From positions 22,203,764-22,267,763 of the forward strand of contig CM018687.1 in the NCBI GenBank assembly GCA_009363875.1: a DNA stretch of 64,000 bases, given 5' to 3'. Origin of the DNA: Mikania micrantha (lineage: Eukaryota; Streptophyta; Magnoliopsida; Asterales; Asteraceae). The position numbers were made by a program, and so were the translations under genes. This document shows positions 44,079 through 57,232 of this stretch, piece after piece (the first letter of the stretch is position 1; the number at the start of each line of letters is the position of its first letter). The notes beneath the pieces were generated by a model, which searched no databases, was not told the origin of the DNA, and was given only the letters and a program-made list of their open reading frames with translations.

Positions 44079-44475
44079 TGTTAGGACCCTGATAGCATCG
44101 GCATCAGATGTTGAATTGAAGACTGAAGATTAAAAAATTACTGCTGATTTGAAGTGATTTTTATGTTTATTGTATTTGTTTTAGTTTAATGTTATTTGTT
44201 TTGTTTTTGTTTTGTTTAGTTTTGTATGTTTGAAAAATGGCTAAGTGTTCAGCATCGATACTATTAGTATCGACAGAAGGCTTAGTCTTGATACTAATAG
44301 TATCGACAGATTGCCTATAAATAGGCTATGTTCGAAACAACTAGATTAATACAAGATTAATACAAGAAGAGAAGATTGTTTCATTATCTTTTGTTTGGTC
44401 TTATTCATCTAAATTTTCTTTCAATTTGTTCAAACATAATATGATGGATTCCGCACGTTATGTTATGTTATACCA
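44079..44475 (+). repeat. 3' LTR of SIRE-type element 2
   Basis: Starts TGTTAGGACCC; the end near TTATACCA is uncertain. Two copies of the GATACTAWTAGTATCGA dyad (44250-44310) are followed at once by a TATA box (CTATAAATAGGC, about 44316). The final 110 bp are repeated at 39982-40091. Confidence 0.75.
44250..44326 (+). promoter_or_regulatory. Palindrome pair and TATA box of the SIRE-2 LTR
   Basis: ATCGATACTATTAGTATCGA and TTGATACTAATAGTATCGA at a spacing near 33 bp, then GCCTATAAATAGGC. This is the clearest array-then-TATA arrangement in the window. Confidence 0.75.
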
Positions 44476-45116
44476 GATTATTAGATCCTAATCACGAACC
44501 TACAATCCTGAGCTCTGGAAAGAAGCCACGGCATCCTCTCCCACTGCGGTGTCTAAGCTAAAGGAGGCAAATCCAAGTACCATGATTGATCATCTACGAA
44601 ACATGCCTCTTGGAAGTCTGGGTGCTAGATATGAGGAACCTCTATCTGCTGTCAAGTTCAAACCTTGGATTGAAGTTGAAAAGGAGGTTCCGCCTGATCT
44701 CTTGTGTTACTATTCTGTCTTCTCCTTTCTAGCAACACTAAACAACCAAAAATAACTAAGTGTTAAACTTTAGAGGGAGCAAATACCAAGGCTTTGACCG
44801 TGAGTCTAAAGTCCTTGATCCTAGTTAAATACCTCTCTACAAGGTTCAACACACACCCAGCGGTCTGACACCGCAAGTGGTAATTTGGGGGTATGACAGG
44901 CATACGTAGAAGTCGGTCGCAACCTATTCAACCACCAGCCCACCACCACTTCGATAAACCATTACCTATGTCTTTGCCTATATTTAGTGATAGAATCTTT
45001 CACCTTTTCCCAAAATCATTCAAACCAAAAATATGTCGTATATGTGGAAACTGAATAACCACTCTGGGTATGTTCAAGTTATATAACAACTACAACTTCC
45101 CGACAGTTCATGCGTT
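44476..45116. other. Unassigned spacer with an LTR-end fragment
   Basis: A 68-codon ORF at 44549-44755 (MSKLKEANPSTMIDHLRNMP) has no family I recognise and is too short to call. At 44853-44897 the sequence CAGCGGTCTGACACCGCAAG followed by TGGTAATTTGGGGGTATGACA matches, in reverse, the terminal 45 bp of the solo LTR that starts at 48645. It is therefore a small fragment of a related LTR end. Confidence 0.5.
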
Positions 45117-45921
45117 TCAATTATATGTGCTCAATAATGTGATATCAGAGTTTAAATCATAATTCAAAGTTAAATAATTCAATTGCATAATATGTTCTAT
45201 CAATAATAACATCTTTGAAATTAACAATTTACTAAAAAGCAGTGATGTTACAGCAAGTTTACCTGGTTTCCCGAATCTAACCATACCTTTCCATGGGGAG
45301 ACTTTCAATATAATCTTGTCACCCAGTTGGAATTTCAGGAGTTTTCTGCGAATATCGGTACAACTCTTTTGCCGATCCTACGCTAATGCGCATAATTTTA
45401 TCTATGAGTTCCTAAATATATCCGTGGTCTTATGATTTGGTTTTCCCCTAATTCAGACCAACAGATAGGAGATCTGCATTTACGAGCATATAGAGCTTTA
45501 AATGTAGCACACTAAATACTTGTCTGGTACTTGTTATTGTATTGAATTCAGTAAGTGAAACATAAATATCCGGCTACCACCGATATCAATCATACAGCTT
45601 CTGAGCATGTCTCCCAAAGTTTGGTTTGTACAGTCAGTTTGCCCAATCATTTGGGAATGATAAGCTGTGCTCATGTAAATTTTTTTCCTAAAGCATTCTG
45701 AAGAGTTTTACAAAATCGTGACATGAACGACTACCTCTGTCAAAGATGATTGAATTTGGTACCCCATATCCTGTCACCACTTCATCTATGTACAGCATGG
45801 CAAGTCTATCCATTGTATAATTCTCATGAAAGTGTAAGAAATGAGCAGACTTAGTTAATCTGTCCATAATAACTCAAATGGAATCATGAGTCCATGAGGT
45901 ACTGGGTAACATGGTAATGAA

Positions 45922-45952
<31 letters not shown>

Positions 45953-48212
45953 CCCACTTTCACATGGAAATATCTAGTTATTGTAGTAACCCTGATGGTT
46001 TTTGATGTTCCTCCTTAACTTTAAGACATGTAAGACATTTGTTTACATATTATGCAATGTCGTTCATCATACCAGCCACCGGTAATAATCATGAAGATCA
46101 TAATACGTCTTATCAATGCCTGGATGAATGGAAAATTTGGACTTATGGATTCATCCAAGATTAATTGTCCTATATTGCCAAAATAAGGAACCGATATTCG
46201 GTTCATGAAATATAATATGTCATCAGCTTGAGTTTTCAATTGTTTACCTAATCCTTGTAATGCTTCATCTGTCTGATTTCGTTCTTGCAAAGCTTGTTAC
46301 AGGGCTTCACATACTTGAGATAATAGGCTAGTCTGGATAATCATTTCGAAAGCTAGAGCCCGTGATGGTTTGATTAAATTCTTACAGTTTAATGCGTCGG
46401 CAACCACATTTGCCTTGCTCAAGTGATAGCAAATTTCATAGTCTTAATTGTTAAGAAGTTTCACCCATTGCCTTCGTCGCATGTTAAGCATCTTTCGATC
46501 TAACATATCCTATAGACTCTTATGGTCAGTGTATAGTATACCCTTGATGCCATAAAGGTAATGCCTCCAGACTTTTAATGCAAAGACCACTGCACCAATT
46601 TCCAGATCATATGTTGTTTAATTCTTTTCATGTACTTTCAATTACCGAAAAGCATCTGCAATTACTCAATCCCTCTACATGAGTACACACCCTAATCCTT
46701 GTCGTGAAGCATAATACTATACCACAAAGTCTTCTTTACCTTCTGGTAAACTAAAAATGGGTGAGTTGTATAGTTTCTGTTTCAGTAGTTGATATTTTCC
46801 TCTTGTGGTTGTCCCTAATCAAATTTCTTATGCTTTTGTGTTAGAGTAATAAAAGACAAGTCTATTTTAGAAGAATTCTTTATGAATCGACATTAACATC
46901 CTGTTGACTCTAAGAATTTTCGAAATTCTGTTGGGGTTGTTGATGTTTCCCATTGATTCACAACATCAATCTTACTCGGATATACTTGTGTACCTTTTTC
47001 ATTGACTGTACGTCCAAAGAATTGGACTTCCTATAGCCCGAATTCGCAATTGAATTTGGATTAGATGCTAATCATGTTCTTTCAAATTTTGGGAATAGAT
47101 AAGGATATCATTAATGAACACGATCATAAATTTATCCAGATAGGATCGGCATACTCGGTTCATCAAATCCAAGAAGATTGTTGGTGCATTCGTTACCCAC
47201 AAATGGCATTACCAAGAACACATAATGCCCATATCGGGTTAAAAAAACAGTTTTGGGAATTTCTTCCTCATGGACTAGTAATTGATGGTATCCTGATCTA
47301 AGATCGATCTTTAAAAAACAAGTAGCTCCCTGGAGCTGGTCAAATAGATCATCAATACGTGGCAACAGATAACTTTGTAATTATCTCAGTAATCCTTGCA
47401 CATCCTAAAGGAGTCATCCTTCTTCTTGATAAATAAGATCGGTGCTCCCCATGGTGACGAGCTGGGTCTCATGATTCCTCTATCTGGAAGCTCTTGATAT
47501 TGACTAGATAATTCCTCCAAGGTGCAAGACGATATGAAACTTTGGCCACTGGTGTTGCTCTAGAAATCAAGTCAATATGAAACTCAACTTGTCCCACGGG
47601 AAGTAATCCAGTCAATTCTTCAAGAAAGACTTCAGGGAAATCTCTAACTATTGGAATGTATATTATGTGTTTTTCTTCAAGATTTCCCTTGGTAAGATAT
47701 GCTAGAAAAGCTTGATAGCCTTTTCTGAGACACTTTTGAGTTTTCATACAAGATATATGCCCTAGTGTCCTACCAGTTTGTTCAAATTGAACTACCAGGA
47801 TCTCACAAGCAGTGCGAGGTATTCGGACAATTTTGTCATGGCCTACTATTTCAACCTTGTGTTCCGAAAGCCAATCATTGAATAATTTTCACATTTGTTT
47901 ACATTTCTTCCACCCATTTTAAAAGCCGAGATACTCATTTTTTTTCCAAAGCATGTACTTAAGTGTTTCCTTCAATGTTTGTATTAATGTAATTATTTTT
48001 ACCAGATTCCGAAGGCATGTGTTGCTGAAGCTGAGCTACCAAGGTAGGAATTGCTGCTGGCAGTTTTTCATTAAAACTATTGCTATGTCATCTTTTGTAA
48101 AGTTGGAATCTACCAGTAGTTGCATTAACGTTTGTTTTTCTGGTAGTGGTGAATAGTTATTAACCCCTTCTACAGACGTATCCTGACGTGGTTGTTTGCG
48201 CTTGGAAGGCAT
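45117..48212 (-). pseudogene. Degenerate chromovirus gag-pol
   Basis: Minus-strand remains in correct order with many stops and frameshifts. A gag-like start (MPSKRKQPRQDTS at 48212) is followed by FPEVFLEELTGLLPVGQVEF near 47650 and RT (MPRIDDLFDQLQ... LKIDLRSGYHQLL, 47132-47365). RNase H end (MLNMRRRQWVKLLNN near 46470, then ANVVADALN), integrase (LTKSAHFLHFHENYTMDRLA near 45840) and the GPF-type end (LKVSPWKGMVRFGKPGKL, 45250-45308) come next. Most of gag is missing. It is much older than the other elements. No LTR of its own is recognised with confidence. Confidence 0.8.
45923..45949. repeat. (AT)n microsatellite
   Basis: About 13 AT units within the degenerate integrase region. Confidence 0.95.
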
Positions 48213-51200
48213 GATCTAACCATAATAATATTGGTATGCTCAAAATTAACTAAAATATGTACTGAAATTGGAAATTGTTACTTGTCTTCCAATGATCACA
48301 TATGAATAAATATGGGTACATAAAAAATTAGTTTTAAATACTGCTCATCCTTTTATGGATAAGTGTGGAATCAAGTTATCACAACCCGTCGCTTTGTGTA
48401 CTATGATATACACATATGAAATCATAACTCCTCGCACACTGACACTTTCCCAACATACCTAAAGTAGTTTATGTATAGGGTATGTGTAGGGCATAATGCC
48501 CAGCCACCACTCCCACCACCCCCTTCAATATATTACAATTTTGCCCTTGTGCCTACACATTAAAACCACTTTGTTTTGCTTTGTTATGTTATTTTTCAGC
48601 TTACTTTGAGCGTCACCAAAACGCACATGTGTTGCAGGTTCCAATGTCACACCCCCAAATTACCACTTGCGATGTCAGACCGCTGGGTGCGATGTGGCAG
48701 GATCAGATACGTTGGTCATATAGAACGACTCTATATGCTTTTGAAAATACGTGCATATATTATAAATATCCCAAGATAGTTGTTGCACAACGGAATTAAA
48801 TATAACAAAGAGGAAGTTGTACAACATTAAATTGTCTACACAAATGATAACATAAATTGTTTCAAAAGTTTAACAATGCATGCTGGACTCTTGTGCTTGG
48901 CTCCTTATGTGCAATCCTAGCCTTCAACATGATGGTTACATGAGTATACATGCTAAAATGTGTCAACGTAAAGTTGGTGAGTTCATAGGTTTAAATCAAA
49001 AGTAAGTAAATAATAATTTGCCATATGATATGGTGTTTATTATGTTTGTTAGGCCCGAGGCCCTATGTGTCAGTTGCGTCACTACCGAACTAGACTGTTT
49101 ATTCCTGCCTCCCCCATGTCTGTCGTACAAACAATGGCGCGATGGGTCGAGCCTACACACGTCCTGACCTCCGGTCAGTATTGGCACCGTGTGGAGTTTG
49201 TCAAAATCAATAGTACTATCAAATCTCACCTCGTTGTGTTTACAATAAACGGTATGACTGTGCGAGTACTTTATACGATATAAAACACTTATGAGTTTGT
49301 TGCAATAAACCAGTAATCACATAAATGTTTGTACAGAATTAATTTACATGCATTGTCCCACTAATTTAAAGTTTGAAAACTGTTATGAGAAAAGGGGCCG
49401 TAAACTCACCTGTGTTCATTTGCGTGCTAAGCTTGCTTGCATGATATCTGTTACCTAAGTCACATAGGATATATGATTTCGTGTTCGTGTTCGTGTTTGT
49501 GATAGTGTTCGTGTTTAGATAACTTCAAGTTGTGTTTCACCATGTTTGACCAAGTTTGATCATGTTCATCTGAGTTTGACCAGGTTTGACCGTGTTGACT
49601 CGTTTAGTTCATTATCATTTATTTAACATTCATAGATTATCATGAAGTACCCATAAACACATAGAGCACGTTAAATGGGCAACTTACTATTTATAGTAAG
49701 TTTCCATATTTAGCAAGTTTCTATATTTAGTAAGTTTGCATTAAAATCACCTTTTATTATTCTAAGCATGCTAGTTTCTCTATATGTTCATGTTATCACA
49801 TAGCACATTGTCACGTATCATCAAGTATTCACACAATCCATCTTAGATTCTTAAAGTTACTATATTTAGTAAGTTTCTTTATTTATCATGTTTTTCATTC
49901 AATTGATCATGCAAATATCTTCATATCGTCAAGATAGCATTTGAAACCATATTTTGCCATCTAACACATTCATATATCCAATTTCCTTCAAATCCCCAAA
50001 TCAAATTTTCCAATAATAGAAAGTTCATCATAGAATTCATTTTAATAACAATCAAACTATTCAAATATGTTTCAATAACCCTTAACATCATCATAATGCT
50101 CAAACATAATCCAACACTACATGCATCTCATGTTCTCTTGAAAAAAGTTTCCGTACATAGCAAGACATGAACAAAAGTCCAATTATCACACTTCTAGCCA
50201 TTCCACTAATCACAGATCATCATCTAAAACCATTTATCATGTTTAAATCAACATCTAACAACATTACTCACCATAAAAGTTACTATTTATGGAAATATGT
50301 ATCTATCTACACAAAATATCACCAAATCACATTTTTAAACACAAGAATACTTTAAATCAACCATCTAGACTTCCAATACCAGTGTACAAAATACATAAAC
50401 TCGTGCATGTGTTTAGATTGGAGTTGCATGTGTGTGTAATGAGTTGCATGTGCATTTTTAAGTGTTTTAAGTGTAAATGGATTATGTATGACTACCTCAA
50501 TGGGTCTTGATGGCTGACACTAAGCCAAGAACAGGAGGCTGATGGCTGGACACGGTGCTGAAGTGGGTTTCTCAGCTGCTACAAAGTGTTGGTGATGTAA
50601 GTTAGCTCCTACAATCTTCCTTCTAGCTCCAAGACTTCCAAACTCCAATGGTGTCTCCAAGTTAACACCTAGGTGGTTTCTGTAGGTTGTATGGGGGCTT
50701 TGACAAAGTGTTGGGTCGAGAGTGTGGTTTTACAGTCGAGAGAAAAGAGTAAAGCAAAAAATAAAAGGGTGAAATGGGTTGGTATTTATAAGATTTTAAG
50801 TTTCTAGGAGCCTTCGCTTACCGCCAAGAGGGTCCTCTGGGGATCTTAGCATACCGCCAAGGACAAAATAGTCGAATACTTCTCCGGAACACGCCGTGCA
50901 ACGCCAAGGGAAGTCGATCGACCTTCGCGTACTGCGACCTATTTCGGCTGAATTCAAATTTGCCCACCTAATCCTTTGCGTGCCGCGACGAGTCTTGGTG
51001 TCACACCCCGAGCCGGCGGGGTTGGATCGAATTCCCCGTCGGGCGAAAGGTTCTCGGGGCGCGATATCGTGAGTGATAATCGTGAGGATCAGATTGTTTA
51101 CATAGCATCAATGTTAAGAATAACTAAAGCACAATCAAACATTAAAATAGGATTACAAAGTTAAATTACAATATCAATGTTCAGTAATTTAACTCGGTAA

Positions 51201-51464
51201 ACCTAACAAAAGATTCATATGTCTCCTATCTTGTATCTGTACAAGATATCAAAAGTGATTCGTATCCATAGCAAAATATGTGCTTCTCCAAAAGTCTACT
51301 AGGTCTTCTAACTGGCATCCTAGTATGCAATCCAAAAGCTTAAGTCTATTCCTGTGCATCACCTAAGAAAGCATGTAAGAAAAACAAAGTCAACACAATG
51401 GTTGGTGAGTTCATGTAGTTTTAGGATTTGTAAAATAGTTTTTGCAAACCTTTTAGGTAAAACC

Positions 51465-51945
51465 TTAACCTCATTAATAACACTTGTATCATCCAACTCG
51501 GTATGCTTATATATAGGGCATACCCCTGAGTCGAGCCTACGACCCGCCCAGACGCCGTCCCACCACATACTAAGTCGCATAGGACATTGCTATTAATGAT
51601 AATTAAGCATTTTACCTACCATTCGATTCATTCTACATCATTGCTTTAGTTTACTGCTTCAAAGTTTACAAGTCTATAGCATTTGTATGCATTAGTTTCA
51701 ATATAAGTTTAACAAGCATCGTGTTTAAAAGTTTATGTTATTGACCCAAAAGCATTCATGTTTCCCCCTAGGTAACGACCTTAATCTCATTAACACCACC
51801 TGTATCATCCAACTCGGTATGCTTATATATAGGGCATACCCCTGAGTCGAGCCTACGACCCGCCCAGACACCGTCCCACCACATACTAAGTTGCATAGGA
51901 CATTGCTGTTAGTGATAATTAAGCGTCTTACCTACCATCCATTTC
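51465..51945. repeat. Duplicated LTR module in the middle solo LTR
   Basis: Two direct copies about 305 bp apart (51465-51620, 51770-51945) sharing CTCGGTATGCTTATATATAG and GACCCGCCCAGAC. This is the reverse complement of the module doubled in the LTR at 37111-37510. Confidence 0.85.
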
Positions 51946-52205
51946 GTTTATAGCTTTAGCATTGTGTTTAAGTTTATAGCATGAGTGAACATTGAGGAAT
52001 CACTGTATGGCAAGCACTGAATGGCCATCAGTCTACTCCTCAAGTCATGACTATGAAGGTCACCCTATGGCAAGCACTGAGAGGCCGACGGTCTGTTCCT
52101 TCAAGTCCCAACTATGTAGAACACCCCATGGCAAGCACTGAGAGGCCAATTTAATATGTTCTATCATAGTTAATAGCTTTAGCATTCAAGTTTATAGCAT
52201 TTAAA

Positions 52206-52497
52206 GTTTAACAACCGGTGAGGCAAGCACTGAGAGGCCAAACCGTTGCTTTTGCATGACAAGTTTATAGCATTCAAAGTTTAACAACCGGTGAGGCAAG
52301 CACTGAGAGGCCAAACCGTTGCTTTTGCATGACAAGTTTATAGCATTCAAAGTTTAACAACCGGAGAGGCAAGCACTGAGAGGCCAAACCGTTGCTTTTC
52401 CATGACAAGTTTATAGCATTCAAAGTTTAACAACCGGTGAGGCAAGCACTGAGAGGCCAAACCGTTGCTTTTGCATGACAAGTTTATAGCATTAAAA
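52206..52497. repeat. 73-bp tandem repeat
   Basis: Four units near 73 bp (AACAACCGGTGAGGCAAGCA, ACTGAGAGGCCAAACCG, GCATGACAAGTTTATAGCAT) with very few differences, so the array is recent. Related single words precede it at 52000-52150. Confidence 0.95.
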
Positions 52498-52689
52498 GTT
52501 TATAGCATTATGAGCACTTCAAGCATTTCGAGCATTTAAGTATGATAAGCATATAGTATTTGCATTGTAGCATTAGCACGTGGCATTGGCATATAGCATT
52601 AGTGTTAAGACGTAGCAAGTAGCATTAGTATTTAGCATTAGCATTTAGTATTAGCATAAAGATTTAGTATTCAAGCTTTAGTATCGTGT

Positions 52690-52965
52690 GTGTGGTTTAA
52701 GCATATAGTTTATAGCATAAGCATCAAAAGTGTAGTTTAAGAATATAGTTTCTAGCATAAGCATTAAGCATCTAGTTTAAGAATATAGTTTATAGCATAA
52801 GCATTTAGCATCTAGTTTAGAAATATAGTTTATAGCATAAGCATTAAGCATCTAGTTTAAGAATATAGTTTATAGCATAAGCATTTAGCATCTAGTTTAC
52901 AAATATAGTTTATAGCATAAGCATTAAGCATCTAGTTTAGGAATATAGTTTATAGCATTCAACAT
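52690..52965. repeat. 40-bp tandem repeat
   Basis: Six to seven units near 40-45 bp containing TAGTTTAAGAATATAGTTTA and TAGCATAAGCATTTAGCATC, grading into simpler TAGCATT repeats upstream. Confidence 0.9.
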
Positions 52966-53898
52966 TTGGTTTCAAGCCTCAAGTTTAAAGTATAAGTTTC
53001 AACATAGGTATCATGTTTATGTGTAAAGCATTAAATAACATTTCAATAGTTTTATGAAAATGTTTAACATGCTTCTCAGTCCCGAAGTAAAACAAATAAG
53101 TTTGAAAAGGGACAAATGAACTCACCTTATGTCCGTAGTGTTTGACTAAGTAGCATAAGTATGCACGCGCTCTTTGGTTGCTTATTAGTTATGATGTTCA
53201 AGCTCCTGTATTGATTTCATAGCATTTGTAGCTCATAAGTGAAATTTCAATCAATGTGTATGTTAGTAAGTGTTAGCCCAAGAACAGGCTAACACCTATG
53301 AGTCCCGGTCATCGTTCGGTTCCGTTTATGGGTTCATGATTTTCAACTTAAGATTTAGTTTTCCATGCTTCCTTGTATTTGACTTGTTTCTCAAAATTCC
53401 GTTACTGCCCTCCTAATCTAATAGTTAATCATTAATAAGACGTTTGTAAATGAATTGCTATCAATGATTTCTTTATTAGACTTTGCGATTTGAGTTCATG
53501 TGTTAATCCTCAATTTAATCCATGTGATGACCGAATGATGACCATGGGCCAAACTATTGGGCCGATTAGTATTTAATTGTTAAGTCCAAGTGATGGGCCA
53601 ATTAAGATGCTATGGACTTAGTTCACTATGGTGTTGGGCCAGGTATGTGCGTGGGCCGAAAGCAAAAAGGTTGGGCCGGCTAGGTGCCTTGTGGGCTTAG
53701 GCTAGACATTCATGGGCCATTAACAAAGAAATGAGCCTAATGGTGTTGGGTTGGGCCTGTTAAGATCATTATGGGCCGATTCAAGGAAGCTGTTGGGCCA
53801 TAGGGATTCGTGGGCTAGAGTATCTTCACGGCTGGACATATGCATCTCGGTCGAATAATTGGCTCAACAAAATTAATATCAGATGTGTTACTAGCCAG

Positions 53899-54239
53899 CG
53901 AACCTAGCTTCTATGGTTCGGCTATTGTTAAACCAGCAAGGGTTCGTGGCATGCCCACACTAATGGGTTCGGTGGTGGTTCGTGGAACCTAAAATGGTTT
54001 GTCGGGAGTAATAGGCTCGGCCAGGTTCATGGTTTCCAGATCGAGGGTTCGTGTGAAGAAGGTTCGTCCCGTGTGATGAATGGTTCGGCTAAGGAACACC
54101 TGGGTTCGGGACAGTATTGGTTCGCACTAGGTTCGTCAGCTTCATCAAGGTTCGGCATGGGACTTGACGGTTCGGGGGTTGGTGGCTGTACACAAGGTTC
54201 GCCGATGTGAGAAAGGTTCGGCTCCCAGGAGGGTTCGGC
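53899..54239. repeat. CGAACC/GGTTCG array in the middle solo LTR
   Basis: About 16 copies of GGTTCG in 340 bp, on the strand that corresponds to CGAACC in the LTR sense direction. It lies downstream of the candidate leader donor at 54441, as in the LTR at 19195. Confidence 0.9.
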
Positions 54240-55164
54240 CGTAGCATCCACAAACCTGCACAGCTCTTCATCATCAACACTGGTCCAGTGGTTCCTAATT
54301 CGTTTGAAATGTTGTTTTTATGCTACATATAACATCCAAAGGTACTGAGATCAAAAGCTTGAGCCAAGGATCGGTTATATATGTGTGTGTCGAACTAGGG
54401 CCAAGAAAACTCTATTTTCGTGAGTTTTCTTTCTCTCATACCTCGAAATTAGTCAGGCTAAAGCTCAGATGAGTTGTACTTCCTTGTAGAGGGCTTCAAG
54501 ATCTTCGCGTGGGCGCAAGAATCATGTGATTTCGTTAAGAATTGAGGGAGATATGAAGCTCCAAAGTTGAGAAATGGTGTTGAAGTGTTAAAACCGGGAA
54601 TGGAGAGTGGAGAGAGAGATGAGGTTGAAAATGAAATAAATGTGGTCATTTAGGGTTTATATACCCCGGGGGTATCCGGGTTCATTTCGGTTACTCGGTT
54701 CGTAATTTCGTCGCGTATCCGGCACGTTACGCGCGTGTTTTTCGTATCTTAAATAAAAAGAATTATTTTAAACTACTTGGATAGTATTTATTTCTAAAAA
54801 TTATTTTATATTTCGTTGCGTTTATTTATTTATCGAATCATAATATTTTACGCGTTTTATTAATTCATTCGCGATTTAATTAAATAGTTTAGTTTAATTT
54901 GTTTATGATGAGTTTCAAAATTGTAAAATAAGAAATATTATATTTCCTTAAAATTATTATCGTTCGTATCGTTATTCGTTTTCGTTCTCGTTTCGTCAGA
55001 TCGCGTCGCCATCACGCGTATTCGTTCGAATCGTCATTCGAACGAACACGTCGATGGGTTGGCTTTCTGATTCTTGTTTTCTACTGTTAAGTCATTATTT
55101 CAGAACGTTAAACTATCAGAATCATTAGTACAGATCGTCACCTATACGAATAATTCATCTGTTT

Positions 55165-57232
55165 TGTCACACCCCCACCCCTCGTCACCTCGTGTCTGGT
55201 CTGACGTCACTGAATCGGTTGCGGAAGCATAGTGGTGATGTCTCTGAGGTGAGGGGTGACTTACTTGAACCAATATCATAAGCACACAGATTAACTTAAA
55301 GTAAATACATTACCAGGGTGTCGCAATCACAACCACATTACAACTATATTTATTTAATTACAATACTAATTATTAAAGTGCAAATAACTCAAAAGTGCAT
55401 CCTCACGGGCTATTCCTGCTTACCTGCAAAAAGGTTTGAGTTTGAAACGTCAGCACAAAGCTGGTGAGATCGACAGTTCAATTTAAAACAATATGATATG
55501 ATAAGCACGTTCTCAAAAGTTCAGTTCCGGATAACCATGGGACCTGTATCTAGTTCCTTTCGGACGTCTAGTCTGTCTCAAGATATTACCCGTCGGTACA
55601 TATCTTAGTGCCTCATTATCTTAATGTCTATCACACCATTAAGAAGTTCAGGAAACAGATAACAAACATTCACACAAGGGGAGATGCAATCCTCCCAGCG
55701 AATGGGGTGTCAACCAATAGTACTATCAATGTTTTCTGCTCGGCCACACATGGGTTCACTAGATACAGTTCAAAAATGAGGACTTTCAGTGTCATGATAG
55801 AGTTCAGTCTACAGGCCAAAATCCCATGAAATCCCACAAAAGTCACAACAATCACATGAAATCACACAGATATCAGTGATACATATCATATGTTCATTAA
55901 AAGTTCAACAATGTTCCCCGATGTTTATAAAAGATTAAAAATAAAAGGGGTTGTACGAAACTCACCTGATGATAATAGGGTAGCAGTGTATCACCAAACT
56001 GATAGTACAGAGATGATTCTGAATTTAGTTATCTTTAATAAGTTATTTATGTTCTAGTTTACTGATTAGATCCTTCTGAACGTTAATGTCAAAGACATTG
56101 CTTAGCAAATCATCAACTCGATATTAATTATATAATTAATTAATTTAAGGTTATATCATACAATGTATGATAATGTAGGAATCTACATTGCATTAGATTC
56201 CTAACACAAAGTTGATGACACTCTAGATTAATCAGAATAATCTCAGATTAACCAAATAGTTAATGTTGTTGATTATAATGCTAAAACAGTTTCTAGATGA
56301 TTTAATGGCTTAGGAGTGATTAATCCTTATTATTGATTACCCAATTATCATGAAATATCACAATGTAGCATCAGAATAGGTGAAATAACCAGATTTAACA
56401 TACTAATCTGACTGTTATCACAAACATCAGATAATCATTCCAATGAGTATATTAATGATTATGATTAGTTTGAAACACTTGAATTTAACCTTTGTATTTC
56501 AAAGATTAATCAAACTAATCACCTACATTGTTACAATCAAATGGTTTAAACCATTATAATCATAGGTATGATTTCATGCAAACCGGGCATCACAACGGAT
56601 CAAAACAAGAATTTAACCGTTAGAACTTCGTGTTCTTCGTTTATAATCAATCCTAGCCATCATCTAGGCAATAATCAACAATCCTAACTATCTCATTACG
56701 TTCAAAATAAAGATCTAATCAATCAAAATCAAACTAGAAGGTTAAAACGAACCGTTACCTGTTCTGACGAATTTCTGCGGTTAGAACGACGATCAGGACT
56801 TGTATATATGATTCCTGGGATGATCCGGATGTTTAAGGGGCTTTGATTTGAAGTATGAAGGTGTTAGGAAGCCAAAACTTCGCCTGGAGGTCGCTTGGGG
56901 TCGAAAGAAGTGAAGAAATACGTTCTGGACGATTCTGATCGTTTAAAACCAATTTTTGGCCGACATAGCCCGCCAGGCGTAACGCCTGGGTTGGAGGGCT
57001 GGGTTAGGCGTAGCGCCCCACGTCACCTTCCGTCACCATTTGATTTTAGACCATCTTTTCGCGATTCCGGGAGCATACGAACTCCGTTTTGCGCGCAGTT
57101 TTCGCCCACGTTCATCATTTTTCACATACTATCAATCCCCAATAACAAAAGTTACTAAATCCTCGTGGATTTCAAGCACGACCAAATGTGCTCACGTCAT
57201 TAATGCCGAATTCTTCGTACGCAACTGTCACA
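55165..57232 (-). mobile_element. Inner solo LTR
   Basis: 2,068 bp, TGTCACACCCCCACCCC... to ...GCAACTGTCACA, with a perfect target duplication tgttt at 55160-55164 and 57233-57237. It sits inside the middle solo LTR, whose sequence resumes with AGCATTCCG. It is a different family from the other two, related by layout to the LTR at 60256. The minus orientation is inferred from that similarity. Confidence 0.85.

Noticed and set aside
44549..44755. 68-codon ORF
   Set aside because: It looks protein-like (MSKLKEANPSTMIDHL) but is short, isolated and without a family I can name; mentioned only in the spacer entry.
52206..52497. CRISPR-like array (regularly spaced repeats)
   Set aside because: The spacers are themselves repeated and the context is a plant LTR; it is an ordinary tandem repeat.
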